Origin: Cryobacterium luteum
GTDB taxonomy: Bacteria > Actinomycetota > Actinomycetes > Actinomycetales > Microbacteriaceae
Length of the DNA: 64,000 bases
NCBI RefSeq assembly: GCF_900110125.1
Contig: NZ_FOCN01000002.1
Coordinates: 1 to 64,000 of the forward strand
Direction: 5' to 3'
Position numbers and translations under genes: made by a program. The notes under the pieces were generated by a model that saw only the letters and a program-made list of their open reading frames with translations, ran no database searches and was not told the origin of the DNA. Each line of letters begins with the position of its first letter. Within the stretch, counting starts at the first letter, position 1. This document shows positions 25,794-34,420 of the stretch, piece after piece.

Positions 25794-26842
25794 CAGCGGC
25801 AGCAGCGTCGACAGCGCCCCGTGAGGCCTGGATCGACGTCGCCAAGGGCATCGCGATCACCCTGGTGGTGCTCTATCACGCCATCATGTACCTCGACGAG
25901 GTCGGTCTGGCGGGCGCGCTCGCCCCACTCAACCCGCTGTTCGACACGTTTCGCATGCCCCTGTTCTTCTTCATGTCGGGAATCCTGGCGGCGTCGGCCA
26001 TCCGCTTGGCGTACCGGCAGTTGTTTCGTAAGCGGATATCGCTGCTCCTGTATCTCTATATCGCGTGGGTCACCCTGCAGACGCTGTTTTTACTCGCTCT
26101 GCCGCCGATCAGCCCGACCGGCACGCCCAACGCCACCTGGGCGAGCCTCGTCACACTGTTCGTGCGACCCAGCCCCAACCTGTGGTTCATCTACGCGCTG
26201 CCGTTGTTCTTCACCCTGGCCTGGCTGATGCGTCGGTGGCCTCCGCTGCTGCAAATCGGGCTCACCGCGGCCGTCGCGGTATTGTTTGGAAGTCAGCTGC
26301 TGCACACCGGCTCGCCGTGGGACAAGATGGGCAAGTACCTGGTGTTCTTCATCGCCGCGATCTATCTGGGGCCCATGGTTCGTCGCCTCGTTCCCTTCGT
26401 GCGGTGGTGGCACGTTGTGTTCTTCTGCGTTGGATATGCCGGCTTGGTGGTCGTCACCACAAAGTTGGCTCTCACGAGGGTTCCGTTCGTCCTGCTGGTA
26501 CTGAGCACGCTCGCCGTCGTCGTCGGCATCACCGTCGCCGTGGTACTCGCCCGCCTGCCGGCCTTCGACTTCGTGCGTGCGCTTGGATCACGCACCCTAC
26601 CGATCTACCTCGTGCATACCCTTCCGATGACAGCGCTCGCGGCCGTCCTGGTCGCTTTCGACGTGCAAATTGGGCCCGCAGTGGCCACCCTCTTGCCGCC
26701 ACTGCTCTGCGCCGGTGCCATCATGCTCGCTCTGGCACTGCACCGGCAATTTCACGCCATTCCGGGGGTCTTCACCGTGCCGGTCAAATCCTGGGTCGGC
26801 AGTCCGAAGCGTGACCGTGATCTCGTCGACTCAGAAAGTTAA
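25790..26842 (+). CDS. Acyltransferase-3 family membrane protein (second of a tandem pair)
   Basis: A 350-residue membrane acyltransferase of the same family as its upstream neighbour: EAWIDVAKGIAITLVVLYHA with the conserved His, and FRMPLFFFMSGILAAS. It has about ten helices and a hydrophilic tail ending DRDLVDSES. It overlaps the previous gene by 4 bp (ATGA). Sequence identity with the partner looks modest, so the two probably modify different positions or sugars. It ends the three-gene operon. Confidence 0.88.
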   Translation: MTAAAASTAPREAWIDVAKGIAITLVVLYHAIMYLDEVGLAGALAPLNPLFDTFRMPLFFFMSGILAASAIRLAYRQLFRKRISLLLYLYIAWVTLQTLFLLALPPISPTGTPNATWASLVTLFVRPSPNLWFIYALPLFFTLAWLMRRWPPLLQIGLTAAVAVLFGSQLLHTGSPWDKMGKYLVFFIAAIYLGPMVRRLVPFVRWWHVVFFCVGYAGLVVVTTKLALTRVPFVLLVLSTLAVVVGITVAVVLARLPAFDFVRALGSRTLPIYLVHTLPMTALAAVLVAFDVQIGPAVATLLPPLLCAGAIMLALALHRQFHAIPGVFTVPVKSWVGSPKRDRDLVDSES

Positions 26843-26944
26843 TTTGACGTAATTTCATTTTTGGGTAACACTCGAATAACTATCGGTGACTCCCTGCGGT
26901 TGCCTCAGCCGCATACCCGAACGTGCACCACCCGAAAAGAATTC

Positions 26945-28006
26945 ATGACCGACCATATCTCACGTTCCTATCGCCGACCCCTGACTCTCACCCCGACGCA
27001 TCACAATGGCGCTTCCCAGCGCGGCCCTGCCGCGCATCGCCTCGAACCGCCTCGTCCCGACCTTAACCGCCCCGATCTGCCCGGTGCCGTGCGTCTGGAG
27101 CGCAAGCGGGCCCGATTCACCGCGACCACACGAACCCCAGCGTTGGTGGCCGCTGCTACCCTCGCCGTTCTCATTCCACTGGCGGGTCTCGCCGCTCCAG
27201 CCCAGGCCGCAATCGCTGGCATCGCTCGCGCTGCGACCGCGGGCGCCGGCACGACCGGAGTCCCCGCCGGTACGACCCTGAAGGTCCACAACGGCGATCT
27301 CAATATCACCCGGGCCGGAACCGTCATCAGCGGCCTGGATATTCGCGGTCTGGTCAAGATCAACGCGATCAACGTGACCATCAAGAACTCGATCATCCGC
27401 GGACGAAGCGTCAGCGCACCCGCTGCGCTGATCAACAACCTCGGCGGACGTTCCGACCTGAAGGTCATCGACTCGGAGTTGTATCCGTCGAAGCCGTCTC
27501 CCGACATCAACGGGATCAACGGCTATAACTTCACGCTGACCCGGGTCGATATCCACGGCGTCATTGATGCTGCTCACATTACCGGCAGCAATGTCACGAT
27601 TGCGAACTCCTGGCTGCACGGCAACCTGCACTACGTGAGCGACCCGAACCAGGGCGGAAAACCCAGCCATGATGACTCCATTCAGATTCAGAAGGGCAGC
27701 AACATCAAGGTGTACGGCAGCACGCTGAGCGGTTCCCACAACGCCGGGGTGCAGATCACGCAGGACACCGGCGATGTTTCGAACTTCTCCTTCACCAACA
27801 ACTTCGCCGACGGCGGCGCCTGCACCATCAATGTGGCCCAGAAATCTTACGGCCCCATCCACGGTACGGTCATCCAGGACAACAAATTCGGCCGTAACAC
27901 CCGACTGCTCAATTGCGCCGTGATTTCGCCGACCACCACGAAGATCTCCACGGCACGTAACTACTACACGCCGGACAGCAAGACCGTCGCCGTTCGCACC
28001 GGTTAG
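26945..28006 (+). CDS. Secreted right-handed beta-helix protein (paralogue 1)
   Basis: A 353-residue exported protein. A long basic N-terminus (about 60 residues) precedes a signal helix (LVAAATLAVLIPLAGLAAPAQA). The mature part begins GVPAGTTLKVHNGDLNITRA. It then shows repeated short strands of the pectate-lyase/right-handed beta-helix kind (VTIKNSIIRG, VTIANSWLHG, FSFTNNFADGG). HDDSIQIQKGSNIKV resembles polysaccharide-lyase-like folds. No lyase catalytic set could be confirmed. Its position after the acyltransferase operon suggests binding or processing of the exported polysaccharide. Confidence 0.75.
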   Translation: MTDHISRSYRRPLTLTPTHHNGASQRGPAAHRLEPPRPDLNRPDLPGAVRLERKRARFTATTRTPALVAAATLAVLIPLAGLAAPAQAAIAGIARAATAGAGTTGVPAGTTLKVHNGDLNITRAGTVISGLDIRGLVKINAINVTIKNSIIRGRSVSAPAALINNLGGRSDLKVIDSELYPSKPSPDINGINGYNFTLTRVDIHGVIDAAHITGSNVTIANSWLHGNLHYVSDPNQGGKPSHDDSIQIQKGSNIKVYGSTLSGSHNAGVQITQDTGDVSNFSFTNNFADGGACTINVAQKSYGPIHGTVIQDNKFGRNTRLLNCAVISPTTTKISTARNYYTPDSKTVAVRTG

Positions 28007-28236
28007 GCAGCCCCCAGTCCTTCGCGCAGTGCATCTCGTTGGCGCCTGCGCGAGGGGCCCTCGGTGCCCCTGATTCGAGTTGGCGCCTCGCGCGTCAGCG
28101 CGTTCTTCAAGGTATTCATAACCTTCCGTTTGACCCGCTCCTGGCGATACGGAATGCTTTACCCACGACCGGCGGCTCCCTTCAGCTGCCCCGCCCAACA
28201 CGTCCCGAAACGTGTGCAGGACACGAAATTACATAC

Positions 28237-29475
28237 ATGAAACTCAACCCGATTCAGACGACCGGCTTACCCGCCCCCCACAAAGCTCGGTCCACATTCC
28301 GTCGCGGACGCACGACGGCCGTTGCCGCTGTAGCGCTCGGACTGACCGGCGCATTCATCGGAATCGCCCCCGCCGAGGCCGCACAACAAGCAGCGGAGAA
28401 CTCCACGATCACTCCGTGGGGTGCCGAGCCCGCCGGGCCCCCCGCGTCAGAAACCACCCCGGGAACGGGCCTGACCTTGGCCCAACTACGTTGGCTCCTG
28501 GCGCAACTATTTCCGCCGGTGACTCCCGCCCCGGAACCGATTGTGGCCCCCGCACCGCAGCCGGCTCCAGTGCCGGTCCCCGCCCCCGTCCCGGCTCCGG
28601 CGCCGGCGCCGGCGCCCGCCCCGGCTCCGGCTCCCGCGCCGGCACCAGCCCCGAAGCCGGCACCCGCACCGGCACCCGTTCCCACGCCGCCCTCGACGGG
28701 AGGCACGCCGAACGCCAGCAACACAGGAGTACCGGCAGGCACGGCATTGACGGTGCACAACGGCGACCTGACGATCACCCGGGCCGGAACCGTCATCGAC
28801 GGCCTCGACATTCGCGGCATGGTCAAGATCGAGGCCGACAACGTCACCATCAAGAACTCGATTGTGCGCGGCCGGGACCTCAGCGGTCCGATGGCCCTCA
28901 TCGGCAATCTCGGCGGCTACGACAATTTGCGCATCATTGACACGGAGTTGTCTCCCTCGAAGTCGTCACCAGACGTCCAGGGAATCTACGGCTACAACTT
29001 CGAGGCCACCCGCCTGAATATTCACGGTGTGATCGACGGCATCCATCTGACCGGTGGAAATGTTACGATCCTGGACTCGTGGGTGCACGACAACCTCCAC
29101 TACGACCGGGACCCGAATCAGGGCGGAACGCCGAGCCACGACGATTCCATTCAGATTCAGGAAGGGTCGAACATTCGCATCGACGGCAACCGTCTGACCG
29201 ATGCGTGGAATGCCTCCGTGCAGGTCACCCAGGACCGCGGTGACGTGTCCAATCTCACCATTACGAACAACATCGCCGACGGCGGCGGATGCTCGATCAA
29301 CCTCGCCGAGAAAGCATACGGTCCCCTGCAGGGTGTGGTCATCAGTGACAACACCTTTGGCCGCAATACTCGGGTCGACGATTGCGCGGTGATTGCCCCC
29401 TCGTCAACCAAGGTGAAGATGTCGCACAACTATTACACGCCCGACGACACCCTCGTGGAGGTGCACCCCGGGTAG
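28237..29475 (+). CDS. Secreted right-handed beta-helix protein with Pro/Ala linker (paralogue 2)
   Basis: A 412-residue paralogue of the upstream gene. A signal peptide (GLTGAFIGIAPAEA) is followed by about 50 residues of mixed sequence. A Pro/Ala/Val linker of about 75 residues, rich in AP repeats (about residues 95-165), suits crossing the cell wall. The beta-helix part starts NTGVPAGTALTVHNGDLTITRA and matches paralogue 1 nearly throughout, including HDDSIQIQEGSNIRI. The ATG at 28237 has only a weak, distant AGGA. A 230-bp gap separates the paralogues, so it may have its own promoter. Confidence 0.75.
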   Translation: MKLNPIQTTGLPAPHKARSTFRRGRTTAVAAVALGLTGAFIGIAPAEAAQQAAENSTITPWGAEPAGPPASETTPGTGLTLAQLRWLLAQLFPPVTPAPEPIVAPAPQPAPVPVPAPVPAPAPAPAPAPAPAPAPAPAPKPAPAPAPVPTPPSTGGTPNASNTGVPAGTALTVHNGDLTITRAGTVIDGLDIRGMVKIEADNVTIKNSIVRGRDLSGPMALIGNLGGYDNLRIIDTELSPSKSSPDVQGIYGYNFEATRLNIHGVIDGIHLTGGNVTILDSWVHDNLHYDRDPNQGGTPSHDDSIQIQEGSNIRIDGNRLTDAWNASVQVTQDRGDVSNLTITNNIADGGGCSINLAEKAYGPLQGVVISDNTFGRNTRVDDCAVIAPSSTKVKMSHNYYTPDDTLVEVHPG

Positions 29476-29496
29476 CAGACTCGGACCTAACGGCAG

Positions 29497-29530
29497 AGGG
29501 GCGGATTCTCGTGCACGAGAATCCGCCCCT
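29497..29530. terminator. Bidirectional terminator hairpin
   Basis: A perfect 34-bp palindrome, with arms AGGGGCGGATTCTCGTG and the reverse complement, sits between the convergent beta-helix and cytidylyltransferase genes. It is followed by AATTGTG on the plus strand. Confidence 0.8.
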
Positions 29531-29557
29531 AATTGTGCTGAAACGACACAGGGCAGG

Positions 29558-30073
29558 CTACGACGTGCCCTCGATCGCCTGGGACTGCCAGCGTGAGGCG
29601 GCATCCGGTCGCGTCAGCGCGTCAAGCGCGCGGCGCAGCATCGTGCTGGAGGTGTTGACGGTGTACGGAAAATAGACGACGTCCACCCCGACTGCGGCAA
29701 ACTCACGCTCCAGACGGGTGCCTCGGGGTGTTCCGCGCCAGTCGTCGCCCTTGAAAAACACGTCGAACCGCAGCTGGCGCCAGGTCTCCATCTTGTCTTC
29801 GACGACTTCGGCGACGGCCTCATCCACGAAGGAGATGTGCCGCACGATCTCGAGGCGTTCGAACAGCGGGACCACCGGCGTGACACCCTTGGTCAATTCG
29901 AGCATCTCATCGGAGACGACGCCGGCGATCAGGTAATCACACTGGCTTTTGGCGTGCTTGAGAATATTCAGGTGCCCCACGTGAAAGAGATCGAACCCGC
30001 CGGCGGCGTAGCCGATGCGCAGGGGGCTGGCTCCGTCGGTGCCAAAAGGGGGGACGGGCTGCTCTGTGGCCAT
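29558..30073 (-). CDS. Cytidylyltransferase (TagD/glycerol-3-phosphate type)
   Basis: A 171-residue nucleotidyltransferase. The HxGH motif is AAGGFDLFHVGHLNILKHA (about residues 22-40), and the C-terminal active-site Thr/Ser lies in NTSSTMLRR. The DVFFKGDDWRGTP stretch matches glycerol-3-phosphate cytidylyltransferases such as TagD, which supply CDP-glycerol for teichoic-type polymers. An RfaE/FAD-synthase-like use of another substrate is possible. It converges with the beta-helix gene and diverges from the propeller gene at 30330. Confidence 0.82.
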   Translation of the reverse strand: MATEQPVPPFGTDGASPLRIGYAAGGFDLFHVGHLNILKHAKSQCDYLIAGVVSDEMLELTKGVTPVVPLFERLEIVRHISFVDEAVAEVVEDKMETWRQLRFDVFFKGDDWRGTPRGTRLEREFAAVGVDVVYFPYTVNTSSTMLRRALDALTRPDAASRWQSQAIEGTS

Positions 30074-30248
30074 CGGGTGCTCAATTTTCTTTTCTCTCAG
30101 GCTGCCACGCGAGCACGGCAGAATTCGGGTGGGAGAGGGTGGGGGAGGTAGTGAGGAATCCTAACGTTTATTCGGCACGGTGGCTAGGAGTGCAGCGAAC
30201 GACGTTCGACCGCCGTCAATCGCATCGCGGCGACTTCGCTGCCGAGGG

Positions 30249-30276
30249 TTGGGGCAAACGGTAAACTGAGTATAAT
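30249..30276 (+). promoter_or_regulatory. Predicted sigma-70-type promoter for the 30330 gene
   Basis: TTGGGG (30249-30254) and TATAAT (30271-30276) are 16 bp apart, about 55 bp before the start codon. The -10 is a perfect consensus in an otherwise GC-rich region. The rest of the 256-bp gap 30074-30329 holds no other clear feature. Confidence 0.55.
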
Positions 30277-30329
30277 TCCACAACTGCGTGGGCTGTCCGA
30301 GGTCACCGCCCCAGAGATAGGGCCCTTCT

Positions 30330-32159
30330 ATGTTGTGGCGTTTCCGTTCTCCCGTGACAGCCATTGTCGCCGCGGCTGCACTTGCCGGTGCTTTATTCAT
30401 CGGGACGGGAGCGGCCCAGGCTGACACGTCGCCTCCCAGCTCATCCACTCCCACCACCGTTGCAGCGGATGCCTTGCCCACGGCTCAAATCAACGGCGTC
30501 GTGTGGTCGCAGCTGATCGTCGGAGACACCGTCTACGTGGGTGGCGAATTCACCAGGGCTCGGCCAGCGGGGGCGTCTGCGGGAACCAGCGAGGTGTCAC
30601 GCAACAACCTCATGGCCTACAACCTGTCAACCGGGGTGATGACATCGTTCAACCCCAGCCTGAACGGGGTCGTACGAGCAATAACAGCATCTCCGGACGG
30701 ATCGCGCATATATGTCGGGGGTGGCTTCAGCAGCGTCGGCGGAGTTACCCGCACCCGACTCGCTGCGTTCAGCACGTCGACCGGGGCTCTGCTAACCGAC
30801 TGGACGCCGACCGCGAACGGCACGGTCCGCGCCTTGGGGGCGTACGGAAGTACGGTGTACGCCGGCGGAAGCTTCACGTCGACAAGCGGGCAGAGCCGTC
30901 AGAAGGCAGCGTCGTTTAGTGCTTCCACCGGCACCGTGGGAGCGTGGAAGGGCACCATTCCTGACGGCGCCGTCAATGCGCTGACGATCTCACCGAACGG
31001 CGACCGGGTCGTCATCGGCGGTTCGTTCACCTCCTACAACGGGGCCACCACCCCCGGCTACGGTATGGCCGCCACCAACTCGAGCACCGGCGGCGCAGTG
31101 ACCTGGAATATCGGCAAACTGATCAAGAACGCCGGCCCCAACGGGGCCATTCTTTCGCTCACCTCCGACGCCGACGGTGTGTACGGCACCGGCTATGACT
31201 TTGGCTCGGGCGCCATGTTCGAAGGCACCTTCCGGGCCAGTTGGAGCAGCGGCAACACCGTCTGGATCGAAGACTGTCACGGCGACACCTACTCAGCAGT
31301 TCCGGTCGGTGACGTCGTGTATACCACCGCTCATGCTCACTTCTGCGGCAACATCGGCGGATTCCCGGAGACGAACCCGCGCAGCTATCACCGAACGCTG
31401 ACCTTCAGCAAGGCCGCCACCTGCACCATCACGCGAAACGTCACGGGCGGCAGCTACTTCAACTTTGCAGGCCGGCCCTGCCCCACGCTATTGGCCTTCT
31501 ATCCCGACATTAACACCGGCACGTACACCGGTCAGGGCCAAGGGCCGTGGAATGTGGCAGCCAACTCGCAGTATGTGCTCTACGGGGGTGAGTTCACGAT
31601 CGTGAACAACAAACGGCAGCAGGGACTCACCAGGTTCGCCGTGTCGTCTATCGCTCCCGACAAGGAGGGGCCCAAGGCAACGGGCACCGGCTTTCAGCCC
31701 ACACTCAGCACCCCGAGTGCGAACGCCGTTAAAGTCACCTGGAAGTCGAACTACGACCGCGACAACGAGCAGCTCACCTATCAGGTGCTGCGCAACGGTG
31801 TCGTGGTGCGCACGCAAACCGGGCTGTCGACGGACTGGAAGAGGCCCACCATCAGCTGGACCGACACCGGGCGATCCGGCGGCACAACCTACACCTACCA
31901 GGTGCGGGCCACTGATCCCTTTGGCAATGCCGTGACCGGGTCATCGGCCAGCATTAGAGCGACCGGTGCGGTGGCCAAGGAGGCTCCCACCGAAAATGTC
32001 ACCCCGAACGCCCCGGCGGAGGCCCCCGAGACGCCGTTGACGCCGGATATCGCGCCAGCCCCGGAGGCACCACCGGTGCCGGAGGTGAATCCGGACCCGG
32101 GCCTCAAGCCGCTGCCGGATGACGCCCCGGCGCCGATCCCCGAGGTGCCGGCCGACTAG
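30330..32159 (+). CDS. Secreted delta-60-type beta-propeller protein with fibronectin-III-like domain
   Basis: A 609-residue exported protein. A signal peptide (about residues 1-31, ending GAAQADT) is followed by a propeller with repeated GGxFT/S motifs: VYVGGEFTRARP, IYVGGGFSSVGG, VYAGGSFTSTSG, VVIGGSFTSYNG and VLYGGEFTIVNN. That spacing fits the delta-60 repeat family. An Fn3-like segment (VKVTWKSNYDRDNEQLTYQV) and a Pro/Glu-rich tail ending PEVPAD follow. No LPxTG or membrane anchor is present. It is closely related to the larger protein at 34421. Function is unknown; placement suggests a polysaccharide-associated surface protein. Confidence 0.75.
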   Translation: MLWRFRSPVTAIVAAAALAGALFIGTGAAQADTSPPSSSTPTTVAADALPTAQINGVVWSQLIVGDTVYVGGEFTRARPAGASAGTSEVSRNNLMAYNLSTGVMTSFNPSLNGVVRAITASPDGSRIYVGGGFSSVGGVTRTRLAAFSTSTGALLTDWTPTANGTVRALGAYGSTVYAGGSFTSTSGQSRQKAASFSASTGTVGAWKGTIPDGAVNALTISPNGDRVVIGGSFTSYNGATTPGYGMAATNSSTGGAVTWNIGKLIKNAGPNGAILSLTSDADGVYGTGYDFGSGAMFEGTFRASWSSGNTVWIEDCHGDTYSAVPVGDVVYTTAHAHFCGNIGGFPETNPRSYHRTLTFSKAATCTITRNVTGGSYFNFAGRPCPTLLAFYPDINTGTYTGQGQGPWNVAANSQYVLYGGEFTIVNNKRQQGLTRFAVSSIAPDKEGPKATGTGFQPTLSTPSANAVKVTWKSNYDRDNEQLTYQVLRNGVVVRTQTGLSTDWKRPTISWTDTGRSGGTTYTYQVRATDPFGNAVTGSSASIRATGAVAKEAPTENVTPNAPAEAPETPLTPDIAPAPEAPPVPEVNPDPGLKPLPDDAPAPIPEVPAD

Positions 32160-32197
32160 GGCGGTCAGCACTCGCGGCGATCGCCCGCGCAGGCTCA

Positions 32198-32240
32198 AAT
32201 CTGAGGCAACCATCCGACACCCGGGTAGTTGCCTCAGATT
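32198..32240. terminator. Terminator-like hairpin between convergent genes
   Basis: AATCTGAGGCAAC (32198-32210) and GTTGCCTCAGATT (32228-32240) are perfect 13-bp arms with a 17-nt loop, between the propeller gene and the convergent glycosyltransferase. There is no clear T-run. Confidence 0.65.
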
Positions 32241-32256
32241 CGCGTTGGTGGCTGGG

Positions 32257-33330
32257 TCAGCTGCGAGCGATGACCTGCGTGATGAGGTTGCGGCGGCGAC
32301 CCTGGGAGAACAGCGGGTTGACCTCTGCCGGCTTCGGCAGGGGGGAGCGTGCCTTCAGTGCCACAGCGAGGCCGAGGAGCGCGGCGGTGATGTCGCGGTC
32401 GGGGCGGTCGGTGCGGCGCACTCCGAGACCCCCGACGACGGGAAGAACTTCCCCCGCGCCCCCGTCCGCGAAGCCGACCGAACGCACGCCGACCCGCCAG
32501 GCCTCGATCGGCACCAGCCCGAACGGTTCCGGTGTCGACGGAAAACAAGCCACGGCATCGATCTCCTCGGCAATGGCCGCCACCGAAGCGGCTTCCCCGC
32601 GGTATTCGATGCGGGGATCGCTGTGCACCAGCGCCTGCACGGCCCGCAAAGCTTCGTCCTGGCCGGGGTAGGGTGCGCCGAACAGCAGGAGCCGCCACCC
32701 CGCACCGGACAGGGCCGGCGATTGCAAGGCCGTGGCGACTTCCAGGTGCCCCTTGTTTCCATTGACCCGCCCGACGACGGCCAACGTCAGCGGGTCATGC
32801 ACAAAACGATCAGGCACCGCCTCGACGGCAGCGAACACCGGAGACGTGACCGTCAGTCGATCCCGACCAACGCCATGGTCGCGCAACCAGGCGGCGGTGG
32901 CTTCACTGCACGCACACACCGGGAAGTCGCCGGATGCCAGCAAGGTTCGAACCAGCAGCCCGCCGACGCGACCGAGCAGTAGTTCGTGTACGGAGACGTA
33001 GAACCGGCGGCGTCGCAACCGCAGCAGGGGAATGTACGCGCTCAGGGCCAGGGTCCACAACACGACGACGTCAGCACGGGCCACGTCGTGGCGCAGGGTG
33101 AGCGGGTGCAGCAGATCGGTCAATTTGCTCCGGCGCAATACCACCAATGTCGGGTCGACGACCACCGACACTGCTCTCCCGAATTGGGCCAGGTCGGTGG
33201 CTAACGGGCCGGTGTGCGGAACCACGACCAGTACTTCGTGCCCCAGGCCGACCAGGCATTCCACTTCCTGACAGAGCACCTTGGAGGCACCGTAGGCATC
33301 GTTGCTGCCGTGCAGGATGGCAATCTTCAT
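32257..33330 (-). CDS. Glycosyltransferase family 4
   Basis: A 357-residue GT-B glycosyltransferase. The N-terminal domain starts MKIAILHGSNDAYGASKVLC. The C-terminal donor domain has LAVVGRVNGNKGHLEVATAL and a PSTPEPFGLVPIEAWRVGV segment, the EPFG..EA(E) motif of family GT4 retaining enzymes. I use the ATG at 33330; the frame is open 63 bp further but that part is not glycosyltransferase-like. It diverges from the 33557 gene across a 226-bp region that holds the GC-rich motif. Confidence 0.9.
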   Translation of the reverse strand: MKIAILHGSNDAYGASKVLCQEVECLVGLGHEVLVVVPHTGPLATDLAQFGRAVSVVVDPTLVVLRRSKLTDLLHPLTLRHDVARADVVVLWTLALSAYIPLLRLRRRRFYVSVHELLLGRVGGLLVRTLLASGDFPVCACSEATAAWLRDHGVGRDRLTVTSPVFAAVEAVPDRFVHDPLTLAVVGRVNGNKGHLEVATALQSPALSGAGWRLLLFGAPYPGQDEALRAVQALVHSDPRIEYRGEAASVAAIAEEIDAVACFPSTPEPFGLVPIEAWRVGVRSVGFADGGAGEVLPVVGGLGVRRTDRPDRDITAALLGLAVALKARSPLPKPAEVNPLFSQGRRRNLITQVIARS

Positions 33331-33431
33331 CTGTCTCGCCTCGTTGATCGCATCGTGATTGAATGCCGCTCGGTGTCGGTGTCGGTTTTGCACACTGTAC
33401 AGCGTGAGCGGATGCCCCGTACGGGGTTCGC

Positions 33432-33453
33432 CTGCCCCCTAGGAATGAGGGTG
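33432..33453. promoter_or_regulatory. GC-rich interrupted palindrome, EPS-locus motif (copy 2)
   Basis: CTGCCCCCTAGGAATGAGGG lies about 105 bp before the gene at 33557, overlapping the expected -35 of a TATTAA-type -10 at 33463-33468. Confidence 0.4.
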
Positions 33454-33556
33454 AACCCCGTGTATTAATGGCTGCACGGTATTTATAGCGCACCAATTTT
33501 TTCCGAAGCACGATTCTTTCCCGATCCCGACCAGCCAAGCAACCTGGAGTTTTACC

Positions 33557-34285
33557 ATGTCAGTGCGCCACCCCGCCCCGGACGCCACCGGCCCAACCGC
33601 GGGTCAGGGAGTTCCCAGTCGGCGGCGCTTCTGGGGGATCCTCGCATCCGCTGCCCTCGCCGTGGTCGTGGTCGTTCTCGTCGTCGCGGGGGTCGCGGCC
33701 TCCAACGGCACATCCCCGGACGCGGCAGGAACCAGCGAGACTTCCACGTCGAGCCCACGGTCAACCGGAGCAACGCCCGCCACGCCAGGCGCGGAACCCT
33801 CGGCTCCTCCGACGGCCACCACGCCCGCGCCGGTCGCTCCGCCGGCGCCGCCCGAATCCGCCGCGGGCGAGCTGGCCCCGCCTGCCGCACAGGCTCCAGT
33901 GCCGCTCACCGAACCCGCCGCGGCTGTGCCGGGCGTGGTCTTCGGTGTCGGTGCGGTGGAAGCGGTCAACGGGGTGGCCCGCGGACCGGGAGAGGTGGGC
34001 GGGCCCTCGCTGCGTTTCACCGTGACGGTGCGCAACGACACGGCCGATACCGTCAACCTGACCGCAACCGTCGTCAACCTGTTCTTCGGTGCCGACCAGA
34101 GCCCGGCGACTGAATTGACCGCTTCGGGCGGCGCGCCCTTCCCGGAGGCCGTCGCGCCGGGCGCAACCCAGCAAGGGATGTTCGTTTTCGCTGTTCCCAC
34201 TGACCAGCGCGACCGGGTGCGCATCGCCGTGGATTACTCGGTCGGTGTGCCAATCGTGCTGTTCGAGGGTGCTGCACCGCGGTGA
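33557..34285 (+). CDS. Membrane-anchored protein with DUF4352-like beta-sandwich
   Basis: A 242-residue protein I do not recognise by name. Residues 1-25 are cytoplasmic and basic. One membrane helix (about 27-48) is followed by a Ser/Thr/Pro/Ala-rich linker of about 75 residues. The C-terminal domain (SLRFTVTVRNDTADTVNLTA, then VAPGATQQGMFVFAVP and RVRIAVDY) has the strand pattern of DUF4352/Ig-like extracellular domains. It lies between two glycan-locus genes, so a role at the outer wall surface is likely but unproven. Confidence 0.7.
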   Translation: MSVRHPAPDATGPTAGQGVPSRRRFWGILASAALAVVVVVLVVAGVAASNGTSPDAAGTSETSTSSPRSTGATPATPGAEPSAPPTATTPAPVAPPAPPESAAGELAPPAAQAPVPLTEPAAAVPGVVFGVGAVEAVNGVARGPGEVGGPSLRFTVTVRNDTADTVNLTATVVNLFFGADQSPATELTASGGAPFPEAVAPGATQQGMFVFAVPTDQRDRVRIAVDYSVGVPIVLFEGAAPR

Positions 34286-34313
34286 CGCGGGCCAGCCGAA
34301 AACCGCCACGACG

Positions 34314-34335
34314 GTGTACCCCGGACAGGGGGCAT
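34314..34335. promoter_or_regulatory. GC-rich interrupted palindrome, EPS-locus motif (copy 3, inverted)
   Basis: GTGTACCCCGGACAGGGGGC lies 86 bp before the 34421 start. A TATACT box at 34357-34362 is downstream, so the motif overlaps the likely -35. It reads in the opposite direction to copy 2. Confidence 0.4.
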
Positions 34336-34420
34336 CCATCAGTGAAAGATTCTCACTATACTCCGAAGAATGCGGTGGCTACCCGACGCCCTTCCGCCTC
34401 GTCCCGAGTAAGGAATCGCC

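Noticed and set aside
28520..28690. GC-rich low-complexity DNA as a structural repeat
   Set aside because: It encodes the Pro/Ala linker of the second beta-helix protein; the DNA repeat follows from the protein sequence.
30074..30329. Possible small gene or riboswitch in the 256-bp gap
   Set aside because: Only a promoter-like TTGGGG-16-TATAAT was seen; no conserved riboswitch core or convincing short frame.
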